From Bryum argenteum (lineage: Eukaryota; Streptophyta; Bryopsida; Bryales; Bryaceae): 64,000 nucleotides of DNA. Where the stretch lies: the NCBI GenBank assembly GCA_037043015.1, contig CM073327.1:7236727-7300726 (forward strand), in the 5' to 3' direction. This document shows positions 25,075 through 37,243 of this stretch, one piece after another; positions within the stretch are counted from its first letter, which is position 1, and each line of letters opens with the position of its first letter. Made by a program: the position numbers and the translations under genes. The notes below the pieces were generated by a model. That model searched no databases. It saw only the letters and a list, made by a program, of their open reading frames with translations, and had not been told where the DNA came from.

Positions 25075-25391
25075 CCAAGGAAGCCCGAGCGGCTCTTTTC
25101 CAACATAATATGCTCTGTAGCTCTCACTGTATTCAACTTTTCACTTATATTTTGATGTCAAACTGGTCACCTTCAAAAAAGTGAAATTTTACAATTCTGA
25201 TCACTATGAGTGATTTTGTGCTTTGAAAGGATTGTGGTAGGTAGGTTGGGGTTGTACTTAACCTTCTAGGAGGTTGCAAGCTCATCATTAATTGATTCAT
25301 AAAGTTCAAAAAGTGCACTACTCATGACCAAAAAGATGTTGTGATCCAATTTTAGGCTGCCCGTGTCAGACCCCATGGGCGTTTAGGGGGG
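25075..25391 (+). mobile_element. Right part of a TTAA-type MITE-like element, sister of the copy at 20145
   Basis: It shares about 285 bases with 20155-20440 (for example CTTTGAAAGGATTGTGGTAG). It ends with GGGCGTTTAGGGG, whose reverse complement CCCCTAAACGCCC is the terminal sequence of the complete element at 63292. The left terminus is missing, so the two copies are truncated at opposite ends. Confidence 0.55.
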
Positions 25392-26610
25392 TCAATAGTA
25401 CCCCCACAAAAGGTGCTCCTATATGAAGTTTGCTTGGTTAGCGAGAACGTTACCTTTTTTCTACCACAAAAACTATATGTTACCTTATTTCTACCACAAA
25501 AAACTAAATGTTACCTTATCCCCTTAAGATCCACGATGTTTTGGGAGCTTGAAATCTCAACACTGACCACTATGTACTAATGGGGGTGCGTCCAATATTT
25601 TTGGAAATTTTTGATGATTTCAACCGTAGGATCTTGAAGTAGACTACCATTGGTAGTAGTGTGAAAATTTTCGACTGTTGGATCATCAGCAGATGTGAGA
25701 TCGTAAGGTTTGAAGTTGACTGTAAATTTTTTTTGGCCTTGACGGTAAAAGCCGAATCGGTGGCCGTGGTCGTTTAGGGGTTATTTCTACCACAAAAAAC
25801 TAAATTTCACCCCCGAAGTTTCACCTCAATTTCTCCGTCGTACAAACTCTCATGTGCAAGATTGGACCATCATGTCCAAGATTGAAGGGATACGCCATGG
25901 CAGTGGATCTTTGAAGTCAGTCGCATGTGAGCGAGAGTACGAGTGGTGGAGGAGGCCCCACACTGTCCCGCATGCGCATGTACCAGAAAAAAACAGACGC
26001 AAGGGGCCGTCACACCGGGCACCCATTGCCATCAAGGACCTCTCAAACCGTTTCCGGGCCTCACATGTTGCCTTCATCCTCCATGGACCATCACAAACAC
26101 CATCTCTCCTTCCCATCCGAGTAGTCGCACCCGAATTCCCTTTCCACGCATGCGAAATTCATGTCAAGAATGATGTGTGTTGGTGTATTTGACCATTATT
26201 GCCGAAAGTTGTACACTCGACTTGACTTTTGGATGTACACCCGTTTGTGATGTTGAAATTTTAACCTCTAAAAATTCGTCTAACGTGAAACGGGTTTTGA
26301 GGGTTTCCATAGGAACAAAATTTAGCCAACTTTGACTGTTATAATCTTAAATGAAGAAGAAGTAGTGGCATGCAAGTATACAGTATGTCAAAAAATCCCA
26401 GAGATGAATCTTCTAAGTGAATTCTCGAATTGAGCTTTTTTGGTCTTGAAGTAGAAGGAGGTCATTTTTTGTGATTTGGGCAATCTTGTACCAAGGAGTT
26501 AATAGGAGTATTGTGGAGGGAGAGGAACTATGAACATGTTTCCTGTAAATAGAGTGTTTGTTTGACTTATTCTTGAATTTGTGTATGTAGATCTTGATAA
26601 CAATGGTGGG
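25392..26610. other. Intergenic region with short tandem repeats
   Basis: A roughly 31-bp phrase containing GTTACCTTATTTCTACCACA is tandemly repeated at about 25445-25520, and part recurs near 25780. A further phrase TCGTTTAGGGGTTA near 25770 resembles a TTAA-element end. The open frames at 25.85-26.2 kb have no recognisable product. Confidence 0.4.
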
Positions 26611-26615
26611 ACTAC

Positions 26616-27910
26616 TGTCGCAACCCTTGCTAGCTCACCTTAGCTTACACCAACTTTTTCCCAACTCTAGCAAGTGTCACGAGCGCTAACTCTGCACATC
26701 CCCCACATGCACAAAGTTAGCTCCCCATACCAACCACCAAGCTCACCGCTTGGTTATCAATCCCTCCTACTCATACAACCGGGACTCAACCCCTTCGTAG
26801 GTAGCCAATGGTTAGGTGCGAACTTCCACTTATGTCCAAGGCCCAACTTGGTGGCACTCCCATACCACGCGGCCTAACCGCACTTGGTGGTGTCTCCTCA
26901 CCACCGCCCATGTCCACCATGGTGACCCCAAGGCCACCAAGTAATCACAACGCCGGTGGTGAGACACCACCCCACATCGGTAGCACTCATGGTCCTCATT
27001 TTGCCTATATGAGTCCCCGTGGTGAAGCCCCAACACTAGCTCCCCCACCGGGACTCACCTTGTCCTTGTGAGCCACCGTGGTGAAGCCCCAACACTAGCT
27101 CCACCCACCGTGCCTCATTTTGCACTTTGAGTCCCCATGGTGGAGCCCCAACACTAGCTCCACCCATTGGGACTCACCTTGGCTTGGGAGTCCCCATGGT
27201 GAGGCCCCAACACTAGCCACACCACTCGGGACTCCCACCTTGGTCACCACCAAGGCACCATGGGAGTGGGGAGGGAGACCAGCCCTCCCCATAGTATACT
27301 CTGTGGGATTCGGCAGCCCCCTGGTCCTAGGTGAAGGGCTGGACCCTCACACCTCTAAAGTTTGGAAGACCACCCAATCTCCCAATGCCTTAGCCGCTGG
27401 AAGGCCCCGGGAGACTTCCCGAACCTTCCAGGGCTCGTATCTACCTCGTCCCGCATCCAAACGCGACGAGCGACAACTCTATCGACATCTACTCGTCAAG
27501 TAGATGCCGATAGACACCTTACTTGCCTCATTCCGACAAGTATTGAGGGAGTTATGCCCCTCTGAAGATTCGGGAGTCCCGGACCAGCTTCCCAGTCCAG
27601 CACTGTCCCTGGACAGCACTCCCTTTAGTCCCACTGAATCTTCCAACTCCCATAACTTTTAGCTCACACCTCCAAATGAGGTGCTCCTTAGCATCCCGGA
27701 ATCGTGGCAACATGAGCTCCCATAATCTCATGTCCATTCCCTCGTGGCTCCTAGTCTCCGTGGGTGAGGCGTCTCCAACGCCCGGGTCCTCTCCCACACT
27801 AGGCCCACTTAGGTTCCCTTCACCTTGGCACCCCAAGGCCCGGGCGTCACTCCGGTGTCCCCCTTGGGCCCTTGGTGTTGCGGGCACTCCTCAAGGAGAG
27901 GTGCGCGACA
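26616..27910. mobile_element. GC-rich solo LTR with perfect 5-bp target duplication
   Basis: The element begins TGTCGCAACCC and ends GTGCGCGACA, giving the short inverted ends TGTCGC/GCGACA typical of LTRs. It is flanked by ACTAC at 26611-26615 and again at 27911-27915. No internal retrotransposon region or second LTR is adjacent, so this is a solo LTR left by recombination. It is 1295 bp and much more GC-rich than its surroundings. The exact duplication suggests a fairly young insertion. Superfamily (copia or gypsy) cannot be assigned. Confidence 0.85.
27015..27230 (+). repeat. Minisatellite of about 60 bp, four copies, inside the solo LTR
   Basis: The phrase CCCCAACACTAGC recurs at about 27028, 27086, 27147 and 27206, each preceded by a GTGGTGAAGC-like phrase (GTGGTGAAGC, GTGGTGAAGC, ATGGTGGAGC, ATGGTGAGGC). 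Open frames across it are most likely a by-product of GC richness. Confidence 0.75.
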
Positions 27911-27944
27911 ACTACTAACCCCTCTTGTATTGAAAATTAGATAT

Positions 27945-28107
27945 ACTAATTCCTACCTAGCCATTAGTGCATAAGAGATAATCGACACGTCAACTCTATA
28001 ATGGGGTTTGAGGTACCCATAAAATGAGGTTTAAGGAACGCCCACCTTAGTTGAGTGAACTAAAATGGTGAGTGCCATGTCGGTATGAGAAATGGAACTC
28101 ATAAGGT
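27945..28107 (-). mobile_element. SINE fragment, minus orientation
   Basis: Similar in the same orientation to 44.69-44.85 kb: a diverged CCTAG...ACTAGTGC phrase, then TTTGAGGTACCCA, CTTAGTTGAGTGAACTA, TGGTGAGTGCCATG and GGAACTCAT. The B-box region is decayed and the A-box head is lost. It starts about 30 bases after the solo LTR target duplication. Confidence 0.6.
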
Positions 28108-29673
28108 TTGCATTGGAACAAGGCTTATGATACCATCAAAGGAGTATCATACTATCATATGCAATAGAAAAAACATTAAGATTTTATTAGTTGTGCTTTA
28201 AGTTTGGCACATTTTGATAACCAAATTCCTAATTTTTGTAAATTCGTGCTCAACTCCACTTCCTTCATTAATAACCTCTACATTGTTGATGGAATCATGT
28301 TATGTAGGAAGGATTCTTCTTCACATGTACAATAGAAATGTTTTAGAGAAAAATGATTGATTGTCAAATTTCAACTCTTTGCTGATTACAAATGGACTGG
28401 AACACAGAGAGAGACCATAGGAGTGAAAATACATAACTCTTTTGGGAGTGTAAAAGAAAAGCCCTACCTTTTGACTTGCGTAAAATATGGTACAAGTGGC
28501 AATGCATTTAGAAGCCAAATACTACTTTACCCACGAATTTATGCGAGGCACACCATGTAATATGATGCAAACAACTTATGAATAATTGGTGTAGGTGAAC
28601 TTTCAAGCTTGTGTATCTACCGTAGTTAATTTTGTCCTTGTGATCACTTCATCACAAGCTAATGATGTCTCATGTTGTGGTTAGAATTTCATTGTATTTA
28701 ATGAATGAAGTGTACAAGTACCTTCACGAGTGCATTCCTTGCAGAAGACCAGGACTAGAGTTGTTAGATTTCAACTCAATTTCAATGCTCAGACTGAGTA
28801 CCAGCTGGACCCCGTGTTTCTGATGAGCCTCAGTAATTTCTTTCTGCTTTCATCCTGTGGAGGCAAGTGAGAACAAGTACTTTGGCTTCTGAGTAATCTT
28901 GCTTTTTGATGGGGTTGCCTGTGCCTGCATCACATACGGTAATGCCTCATCAAATTACTTATCAACAGACTTTTTTTTAGACTGATGTTGTACCTCTCCC
29001 ACAAGCTGTCTCCATCTCAGGAATTCTTCTGAACGCAAGTATGTGAAGTCAAGAAGTCTACATGCATTGCACGTCAGAGATAAAAACCTGTAAAAATTGT
29101 CACAAAATCGCATGAGTGGAGGGCAAAGGTGTGAGTTGATCTCGATAAATAGATAAACAGCCAATTTTAAATGAACATTCTTCATCTCGTTGAATCCTTA
29201 CATTGCTTTCAACCTTAAGAACCGAAGCGAATACGTGGTAACTCCTTGTATATTCAAGCATGCAATATCCCACGTCTGAAAATTTCTTTCCAATTCCTGC
29301 CAAGTCCTGCCTCGAAGAATCATCTTACAGAGCTTCTTGTCTGTTCCATAAAGGTAGCAGATTACAGAAACAATGATGCATCCACTTCGTAAGATCCATA
29401 CTAAGACGAAGTTGTGAAGAAGCCTCAAGCTAGACCTCTTTATTTCAAGAGATTCTTTGGTACAACAATCATCTAGCATCCATCTATCTAGATACTGATG
29501 ACATTATTCAATTTCTAAAGTTCAATGACAGGGAGGGCCCCCACCTTATTCTGAAACCCACACTAAGTAGATAGCGTCGAATTCAACCCAGCAATGGCGC
29601 TCTTGAGCTCACATGCCCAATTCCAGACGCTCACCAAGTGTAAGAAGGCTATGTCTGAAGAATGAAGTAGGAT
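28108..29673. other. Intergenic region 3' of HSCB
   Basis: No convincing gene. Minus-strand open frames at 28955-29480 contain protein-like phrases (for example YLRSEEFLRWRQLVGEV), but they are in different frames without clear splice junctions and lie beyond the HSCB stop. They could be a decayed gene fragment or chance. Confidence 0.4.
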
Positions 29674-31736
29674 TCACTGCTTCCTGGTGATTTCTTCAAT
29701 TATCTTGTGATAATATGTCATGCGTTGCACGAGAGGCACAGCCTTCGTGATATCTGCACTCTCAAACACCCCTTTCAAAGAATTCTCGCACTCCAGCATT
29801 TTCTTCTTGTTCTGCAATGATCCACAAAGCACCGTCTTAGCTGAATTACTAGAACACAGCCACTTCGAATCTAACCATCAAATGAGTACCGAGGTTCGTT
29901 GCAGATATAATAAGGACTCCTACTTTAGTTAGATGAGTTACAGAGTGGAATCCTCTGCTTGCTGAATGCCAGGGTGAATGAATGCATTCCTGGTGCATTG
30001 AACTTCAACAACTCGTACTCTTTATCATATTTACTTAAGTGCATTGATAGCCTCTCGAAAATGTGAACAGCATTCACCCGAAAGCAAATAGTGAAAATCA
30101 TTCAAAGTGGTCGAAAGGCACAGCGAATGGGATCAATACAAATAGGAAAGAGGACATGGAGGTGAAGAAGCATACCTCCTCTTTTATTTTGACAAGCTTG
30201 GCGGCATCAGTTGCTTCCTCGACTTCTTCCCGTAGCTCCATAATCTGTACATTTATGAAAATGATTAAGCATCTTCCAAGCCGACAACAAGTGGTCTCTG
30301 TTATTGCGTTTACGAATTATGCACACAGATAGATTAAATTCGCGCCACCATGAACTGGCTCTTGAGGCTAGCTTCTTCTCATATCCAGATACAACCTCCA
30401 CTTCTTGTTTTTCACATACTGTCCTTATCTTAACGACCTTCAAACTGCCTAATGAGAAAATTAGGGAGGTCAACCCACCTGTGAAAAATCAAAGCTCTAA
30501 AAAGGATTATCAAATTCGTACTCAGCAGAAGATGAAGAAAGTACCTCCATGAGCAGAGCAGGGTCATGAATTGTGCCTTCTTCATCAACATCCACACCGT
30601 TCAATTTCAACTGTACAGCAGAAACGAACATTACGAAACATTACGAAACATTACGAAACATTACGAATCAATACTTCTAATTACAGGCTCTTGTAACTGC
30701 CAAGAATCGATATTCACAATCGTCCAGACCACTAGACCTGCCAGAATACTGATTATCTAAAGCCAGCATCAGAGATTGAAGTTCTGGAGAGCGATAATCA
30801 ACCTTGTACTCAGAACATGGTTCTCAAGATTTGAAAGAGTTGCTATGAACCTCACCATGTACTGAGCACGAGATAAGGGATTCAAGAGAGTGTAGTAGGC
30901 TTTGATCACTTGAGCTGACTGATCTGCAGCGTAGCCTTGTTCCCTCTGCACTATTGGCGAAAAAAAATCAGTGTTAAGGACCACACAGAGTCCTCATGTT
31001 TACTAATCCGAAGACTCTCCTCAGCTTACGTCTTTCTTCTCTTTTGACCGACACACGCAATTTTCTCCACTGATATAACCTAGAGTGATAGATTCTAAAG
31101 AAGTAAAAAATGATCAAATTCATGGCATCATTGATTGAAGAATATTTCCATTCTATCATTTATGAAGGAATGACAACAACCTCTGATTTGCCACTTGACA
31201 GATCAGGATGCAAAAATTTCTGCAGTTGCTTGTATTTCTTTTCAAGAACCTTGGGATCCTGTACATAGCTTCTGTCCCTGCAACAAATTGAATCAACTCT
31301 ATCAATTCCACAGCTGAGAATCAATAAATTCAACCTAATCTTTGCGAGAAGAAATGAGAGAGACTTACACAGAGAGGAGTTGGAAGAAGTCAACATCAAG
31401 ATCCAATGGTTGAAGAGCTCGACACGAAGAGCAGACAAAAAATGGAAAATCGGAGCTGTTTTTCTCACACGACCAGCACTTCGCGTCCACTTGCTTTTGC
31501 TGCTGCTGTACACTCGAGCTCGAAAACCTCCTCACAGTTGACTCTAAACCCCAAACCCTCGCAAAACACTCGCTATCGAATTTTCCCGCGACTGCTGCCT
31601 GTGACCTAGGAACAGAGTCTATGGTGCGCGATACAATTGGAGAGGAAAGTGCTCCGCGTACAATTTCGCAGAATTTGGAGGACGAAGAAAGGATGTGTGA
31701 TTGCAAAAGAAGAGAACGCAACGATCTCAATCCCAT
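29674..31736 (-). CDS. HSCB: HSCB, J-domain co-chaperone for iron-sulfur cluster assembly
   Basis: Six exons: 31736-31369, 31277-31181, 30945-30856, 30610-30545, 30244-30176, 29811-29674; phases agree and give 275 residues. HSCB brings the ISU/ISCU scaffold to an HSP70 so that its Fe-S cluster can be passed on, chiefly in mitochondria. Residues 1 to about 75 are Ser/Arg-rich and look like a mitochondrial presequence (MGLRSLRSLLLQSHILSS). Next is the eukaryotic HSCB cysteine module CWSC...CSSC, then the J domain with KFLHPDL (the HPD triad) and YAADQSAQVIKAYYTLLNPL. The C-terminal ISCU-binding helices contain LKLNGVDVDEE, ALLMEIMELREEVEE and QRMTYYHKIIEEI. Order and length match plant HSCB. 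The gene is complete and appears functional. Confidence 0.96.
30625..30668 (+). repeat. 10-bp minisatellite in an HSCB intron
   Basis: About four copies of TTACGAAACA lie between HSCB exons 3 and 4. Confidence 0.8.
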
Positions 31737-33599
31737 TTTGTGATCCTGCTCTTGAAAACCTTTTCCTGATATGAATGTTTCTACGATTTCTTGTTACGGA
31801 TTCAAGGTTGAATTGATGCTACAGATTCAATAAAAGAATTTCGGAGATTGGACTCTCCGCATTTCATTGCCAAATTAGTTCGGAGAGAACCACCGGCAGG
31901 AAGAACAGAAACGGACAGGGGACGAAAAGATCTACGGTGTCGATTAGTTGGCTGTTGATCGGACGGCAGTAGAGTGTCCGATTGGTCAATTGGACCCTGT
32001 AATATCATTAGAATAGAAACTCAAATATAGTAAGGTGTTCAATAATGATATAAAGAATGTAACATTTGAATCATAGTTTAACGTTGAAAAATTTAATAAA
32101 GAAACAAGAGCTCCTCACTTTGTCAAAATTACGCAGTTGATGTCACCAAAAAAACACTCATAAGAAAGTGATAAGTTAGTTATCTAGTTGTTCACATCAA
32201 GTAGAACTCGTGATTCACATATCTTTTTTATACAAATGCCGAAATCTTATTCATTATTACTAAAGTGTACGGCCATCATGTTGTCTTCTGGGAAATCGAC
32301 TCTTAAACCCTAAAAATTCAGGAAAATCGATTCGGCATTCTCTAGTTTTGGTCAGGTTCGTTTAGAGTGAAAATGAAAATTTGGGGCCAATTTTTTTGTG
32401 GAGGTTAGGAATAGGGTAAAGTAGGAATGGTAAAAATTTTACTCCTAGATTCAATTTTTTGACTTGTGTGGAGCAATTTGAAGTTTTGAAATCCAAAACG
32501 GGCAGAACGGGCTGGGTTCTAAGCCAACGAGGGACAAGGGTGCAAAGTGGGCAGCAAAGACGGTCAGGAAGGGAAATGAAGCTCGGGCAAGGGGTTTAGA
32601 GGGGGGATTACGACAAACCCATAATTCTAATGAATTTGATGTCTGAAAATTCAATTTAGTTGGACCCCATGCATGCTCCACGTGGGCGGTCAAGCCATGG
32701 GTCCCTTTGAACAAGGCAATTACCTTAAAATCAAGCCGCACCACTGCCATCAATTAAATGCTCATTCCTTATCCAGCCACTTTTGGCAGAACAATTATGA
32801 ACTTTTGTATAATGGCCTAACATGTGTAAGGGGAGACCCAATTTCCCTTTCTTGCCCGTCTCAATTTACAAGGGATTTTACATTTCTTTTGCTTAGAAAT
32901 TCATAAGAATTCGAGATTTCACATTTAAAAAAAAATAATTTTACAAAAAAAAAAACAAAATACTATATACACATATGTTCACCGTTTGAATTTAGAGGTA
33001 CCCGTATATTTTTGGTACTATGCTCATTTTCACCAAACCTAAGATTTCCCTTGCTTTTATACCTCCACCACCAAAACAATTTAGATGAAGGTTCTAGAAG
33101 CATATGTGGCCAAAAACATTTTGCATGCATGTTCCCAACTTGGTTTGCTACATGGAAAAAAATGAGGGAAAAATGTTTGGAATAATAATCATCAAGTTGC
33201 CCTTGGCACCATTTAGACAATGCCTCTCGGGCACTGGCAAAAAAAATGTGTTGGACAAACTTTGATCGTTATGATCTCATAAATGACAAACATCCACTTG
33301 TTGAAATTTTGACGAGTCCTTTGTATACGGGTTAGTTACAAGATCCTACGGTTCAAAGTCTGAAAAAAAAAAAAAAAGTTTCTTCATTTCCCCATTTCCC
33401 AACGGAGGTCAAAAATGGTAGTTTTTGGTTTTGGAGGTCGAGGAAACGCTTGGATTTTTAGGGGTTAATCCTAGGCCAAAATTGCCTTGCACTAGTCTAG
33501 ACGTGTAGCAGTGTTTCTAGTGCTTTGATATCGTATTTGAATACGTCCTTTGCCATGGCCACATGAGTTCAAAGCCGGAGTGTGGAATGGAATACCACG
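31737..33599. promoter_or_regulatory. HSCB upstream region and AT-rich intergenic DNA
   Basis: The first few hundred bases should contain the HSCB promoter (minus direction). The rest has A-runs (about 32926-32956 and 33363-33378) and no supported gene. A GGGGTTAA phrase near 33465 resembles TTAA-element ends but has no partner. Confidence 0.4.
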
Positions 33600-34784
33600 G
33601 TCTAATAGAAGAGTCACTAATCTTGTTATTGTAGGCCAACCCTAGTTCATCCGAAAGCGAGGATGAGTGAGTGAGTCGAGGAGGACATACTCCTACATTG
33701 CAGTAGCTTAATTGTAAAATATTGCCCTCTGACCCCATTCATAGGTCAAAAACCAGTTTAGAGTGTGATGTTATCGAATTTCTGATAATATCACAAAAAC
33801 AATTGCTACTACATAGGAGTTGAGGATGTGCGTCATATTAAGAAACGTGTCATTTTACAGGCATAAATATTTCTAAACATTCTAAAATATGCCTCTAAAA
33901 TGGCACGTTTTAGAAAGCGGCCAAAATGGCACATGAGGGCTTAAGTTTGGCAAAACGGTACAAGGAAGACCGCTATTTTAACAAAATTGAGGTTTAGGAC
34001 TAAGTGTTCCTTTTCAAGTAAGTATACATTTTATATAAAGAAAATATAAGTAGGAACTTCGGAATTTTCTTGACTTTTTAGGGTGCCGGTAAGGCCAAAG
34101 AGGAGGATGTGTTTCTTTTTTAAAAAACTAAATAAATAAATAATAATAATAATAATTTTTAAAACATCACATGGGAAAAATTATAGAAACTTTCTCTATG
34201 CTGCCAAAAGGAAAATTAGTTAGAATTTTTATTTAAATTATTCATTAAAAATCTTGTAAGTACTTTTTGGAAAGTTCTGGACAAGGTGGGGATTTGAGAC
34301 GCGGTTAGGGATATAGTTTGGGAGAAGGACAGGCCGTCAATGGGGGATGGGGTTCGTGACACATTTAGGGTTTGGAAAGAGTAAAAAAACAAGTTTCAAG
34401 ATAGAAACAAAGATGTTTCTCGAGAGAAGGATGCAAACATAGATAAGGAAGGAGTTCCCGCCAGAGTTTGAAACATGGAAGAAGACAGAGAGATAGAGAT
34501 ATCAACGTGATTTGGGCTATAGACTGTAGTAGGAACTACAAATTCTAATTATCATTTAGGGTGCGACAACGCCGCGGGGTCATACAAGTTCATTATTCTT
34601 TTTCTCTCTCTTGGTTGTAAGACGACTTCTCGGTAAGATTTAGCTTTTTGGGTGGAACTTGTAAATCCTTCATATTGATGCATTGACAAGGTCTACCTAG
34701 CTTGAATAAGAATTGCAAAGTGATTGCAAAATGATTGATGTGCATTTTTCTGAATAAATATGTGTGACGTATCTTTCGACGAAA

Positions 34785-34870
34785 TGGAAAATGATCGTAG
34801 CCAAACTGTGCGCAAGGAGACCTTGTAGGAGGCGCCAATTCACGCTACGGATCTTCCTAGTACAAGAGTC
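34785..34870 (+). pseudogene. Extra decayed copy of exon 1 of the amplicon gene
   Basis: The reading beginning ATGGAAAATGATCGTAGC resembles exon 1 of copies B and C but meets a stop after about 15 codons, and similarity ends near 34855. It is the first half of a local duplication (34.44-34.87 kb versus 34.96-35.47 kb). Confidence 0.65.
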
Positions 34871-35216
34871 CCTTGCTGTCGGGGTGAGTACTTACATGTT
34901 CTGTGTCTAAGGCTCTAAGCGGAGAGGCAAAAGACAAGGGAAGAGAATCCGACCGAGGAGATTGTGGCTTTTGAAAAAGGGAAGAAGACGGGGAGATAAA
35001 GATATACACGTGATTTCGACTAGAGACTGTAATAGGAACTACAAATTCTAATTACCATTTACCCTGTGACAATGCCGCAGGGTATTCAAGTTCATTATCC
35101 ATTTTCTCTTTCTTGGTTGTAAGACAACTTCTCAGTAAGATTTTGCTTTTTGGATGGAACTTATAAATTCTTCATGTTAATGCATTGACAAGGTCTACCT
35201 AGCTCGAATAAGAATT

Positions 35217-35282
35217 GCAAAGTGATTGCAAAGTGATTGCAAAGTGATTGCAAAGTGATTGCAAAGTGATTGCAAAGTGATT
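35217..35282 (+). repeat. 11-bp tandem repeat, six copies
   Basis: GCAAAGTGATT occurs six times in a row. The same place has about two copies in the neighbouring duplicate (34.72 kb) and in A' (43.24 kb), so it expanded only in this copy. Confidence 0.9.
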
Positions 35283-35329
35283 GATGTGTATTTTCTGAAT
35301 AAATAGGTGTGACGTATCTTTCACTCGAG

Positions 35330-35470
35330 ATGGGAAACGATCGTAGCAAACCTCTGCACAAGGAGACCGTGGAGGAGACGCCAATTCATGCTACGGATCT
35401 TCCTCAAGAACATGGTCTTTGTATCGAATGAGCAAGCACAGCCGCATGGAATCACGTTGAAGAGGCGGTA
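35330..35470 (+). pseudogene. Exon 1 of amplicon gene copy A, frame-shifted
   Basis: The ATG at 35330 opens a frame like exon 1 of B and C through HATDLPQ. One extra base then shifts the frame, which ends within about eight codons. Exons 2 and 3 of this copy (36645-37243) remain open, so copy A would need another first exon or is inactive. Confidence 0.65.
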
Positions 35471-35911
35471 CGGTCACTACTCACGCTAGAACTTCTTGCT
35501 TTTTGTTGATCACCAATGATTTGTTATCTAGGTTTAAAGTTTTCTTCTCCTTGCATTAGTAGCTTGTTTATTGGGGATTTTAGTCATCATTGTTTTGGAA
35601 AGTCCGAAGTCTATACGAAACAACACTAGTCTAGCATATAGATATATCAATGATGTTAACCCTAAAATCGAATGGCTTCAAAAGTACGAAAACCCCATAA
35701 CTCCTTTCATTTTAAGTAATTAAGGTGCAACGTTCTAGTTTGTTGATATTGTTTGAGGTTTATAATTGTAACATCTTGTACATAACTTGTACGTATATAT
35801 GTACACTACCTGATAATCTTGAGATTTCTACCTCCTTGATGTGACATGAAAATTGTCCAGTTCATAACTTGTGTAATTACTATGTCCAGTTGACATGTAA
35901 ATTTTGCTTAA

Positions 35912-36136
35912 CCCTTAAAGGTCCCTTGGGGATAGTATGTACGGTGGCGTATAATTGAGATTTGCTACCAACAAGAAACTCTATATTGTGATCTTAAAAG
36001 CTTAGTAGAACCGCATGGATTTATATGTCAACTTGTTCTTTGAACTCAAATCTATTAAAGGTGTGCACTCATTCCAATACAAACAAAATACGCTGTATTC
36101 TAGCAACCAAAATATGGTTGTTCAGACCTTTAAGGG
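35912..36136. mobile_element. TTAA-target MITE (piggyBac-like), 225 bp
   Basis: Perfect 12-bp inverted ends CCCTTAAAGGTC/GACCTTTAAGGG are flanked by TTAA (35908-35911 and 36137-36140). Units A' (near 43997) and B (near 50206) keep the empty site TTTTGCTTAATACTA, so the insertion is directly shown. TTAA duplication plus CCC-starting ends is the signature of piggyBac-type elements. No transposase frame. Confidence 0.9.
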
Positions 36137-36644
36137 TTAACAATACTATGGTGAGTAAAATTATGAATATTTCTTGCTATGGCCTGTAGAATACATCTAC
36201 GCTTACATTGAAAGAATAGCCTCCTCAAGTAACAAATCAAATCTCAAGGGAGTGTAGAAAGTAATGGCCCCAACCTGCCTAACTTTAGAATGATGTAACT
36301 TTCTCCAAAATGATCCGAATTTGAAAATACAAAGTGCCATAGAATCATAAGAATGCCCCAAGAATGTTCACTTCGACTTAGAATTATAAAAAATGATGAA
36401 ACATAGAAATATTCATTTCATGAAGTTCACATGTGTAGCCCAACACTTTCTATACTTCCTTGCCATTTTATTTCCGTCGTTATATAATATAGCGAAAGCT
36501 TTTAATGAGTAAAGCACATGCGAGCAACGTTAAATAGACCTGAAATGGGCTCCATTCAGCTTTATGGGTTTAATGTTTGGGTTGTATACGTAGTACTACT
36601 AAGATCATGACGATTCTATCACTCTTATTTGGAGCTTGATACAG

Positions 36645-37243
36645 GCACCTGCAGCCGCTTACATCAATCCTCATGTCGAGATACCAGATGCCTACATCGA
36701 TCCACACATCACCTTGAATGCGGAAGAGTCAAGTGGTATACAATCCAGTGACCAACACTTGAGTGCCATAGGCTCAAGCAAGCAGCGGATTGGAGGCTCA
36801 ACATTCATCCGCCACGAAAACCTCTTTCCAGAGTATGAGTTCACTCCCGAAGAACAACAAGAGCTTTCGAGGATTCTCGAAGGCCTGAGGGGGGGCTCAG
36901 AACAGGTACGATTCATCACCGAATGTCATATGACTTAATGGTTAAGTGCACGATCTGAATCATACTAACGAGGAATGTGCAGGTTACACCGGGGTTTGTG
37001 TATGGGGTGATTCCAGGTCCTCGTGTTCGTGCCGAGGATATTTTCGTGGAGCCAACAAAGGATAATACCGTTCCCAGAGTGCCATTGAGCGATTCCGATC
37101 CGGAGGAGTCGTCAAGTGGACCGGAAAGTGGTGAGGACGATGAGGAATGGGATCCTACAAAAGGGAAGAAACGGGAGTCTTCGGGGCAGGTGAAGTCCAA
37201 GTCTGGTAAAAGAAAGTACCCCAAGGGAGCTAAGAAGGAGTAA
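36645..37243 (+). CDS. Amplicon gene copy A, exons 2 and 3 (unrecognised protein)
   Basis: Exon 2 is 36645-36905 and exon 3 is 36983-37243, both open, joined by a 77-bp intron with a textbook TACTAAC branch site. The encoded part is about 173 residues: DAYIDPHITL, FPEYEFTPEEQQELSRILEG, FVYGVIPGPRVRAE, an acidic Ser/Glu/Asp stretch, DEEWDPTKGKKR and a lysine-rich end YPKGAKKE. Exon length differences from B and C are multiples of three (+9 and -3). No known domain was recognised. The acidic middle and basic tail suggest a nuclear or nucleic-acid-associated protein, but this is inference. Exon 1 of this copy is damaged. Confidence 0.6.

Noticed and set aside
20155-25391. Possible 5.2-kb LTR element bounded by the direct 285-bp repeats
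   Set aside because: The repeats lack TG/CA ends and matching flanks, enclose an ordinary plant gene, and each carries one end of a TTAA-type element instead.
26808-27887. Several long open frames on both strands
   Set aside because: They fall inside the GC-rich solo LTR and its minisatellite, where stop codons are rare by composition.
28955-29479. Minus-strand frames downstream of HSCB as further exons
   Set aside because: HSCB has a clean stop at 29674 and its family C-terminus is complete; these frames do not join to it.
35217-35282. Regular short repeats resembling a CRISPR array
   Set aside because: Perfect 11-bp head-to-tail units without spacers in a eukaryotic intergenic region; it is a minisatellite.
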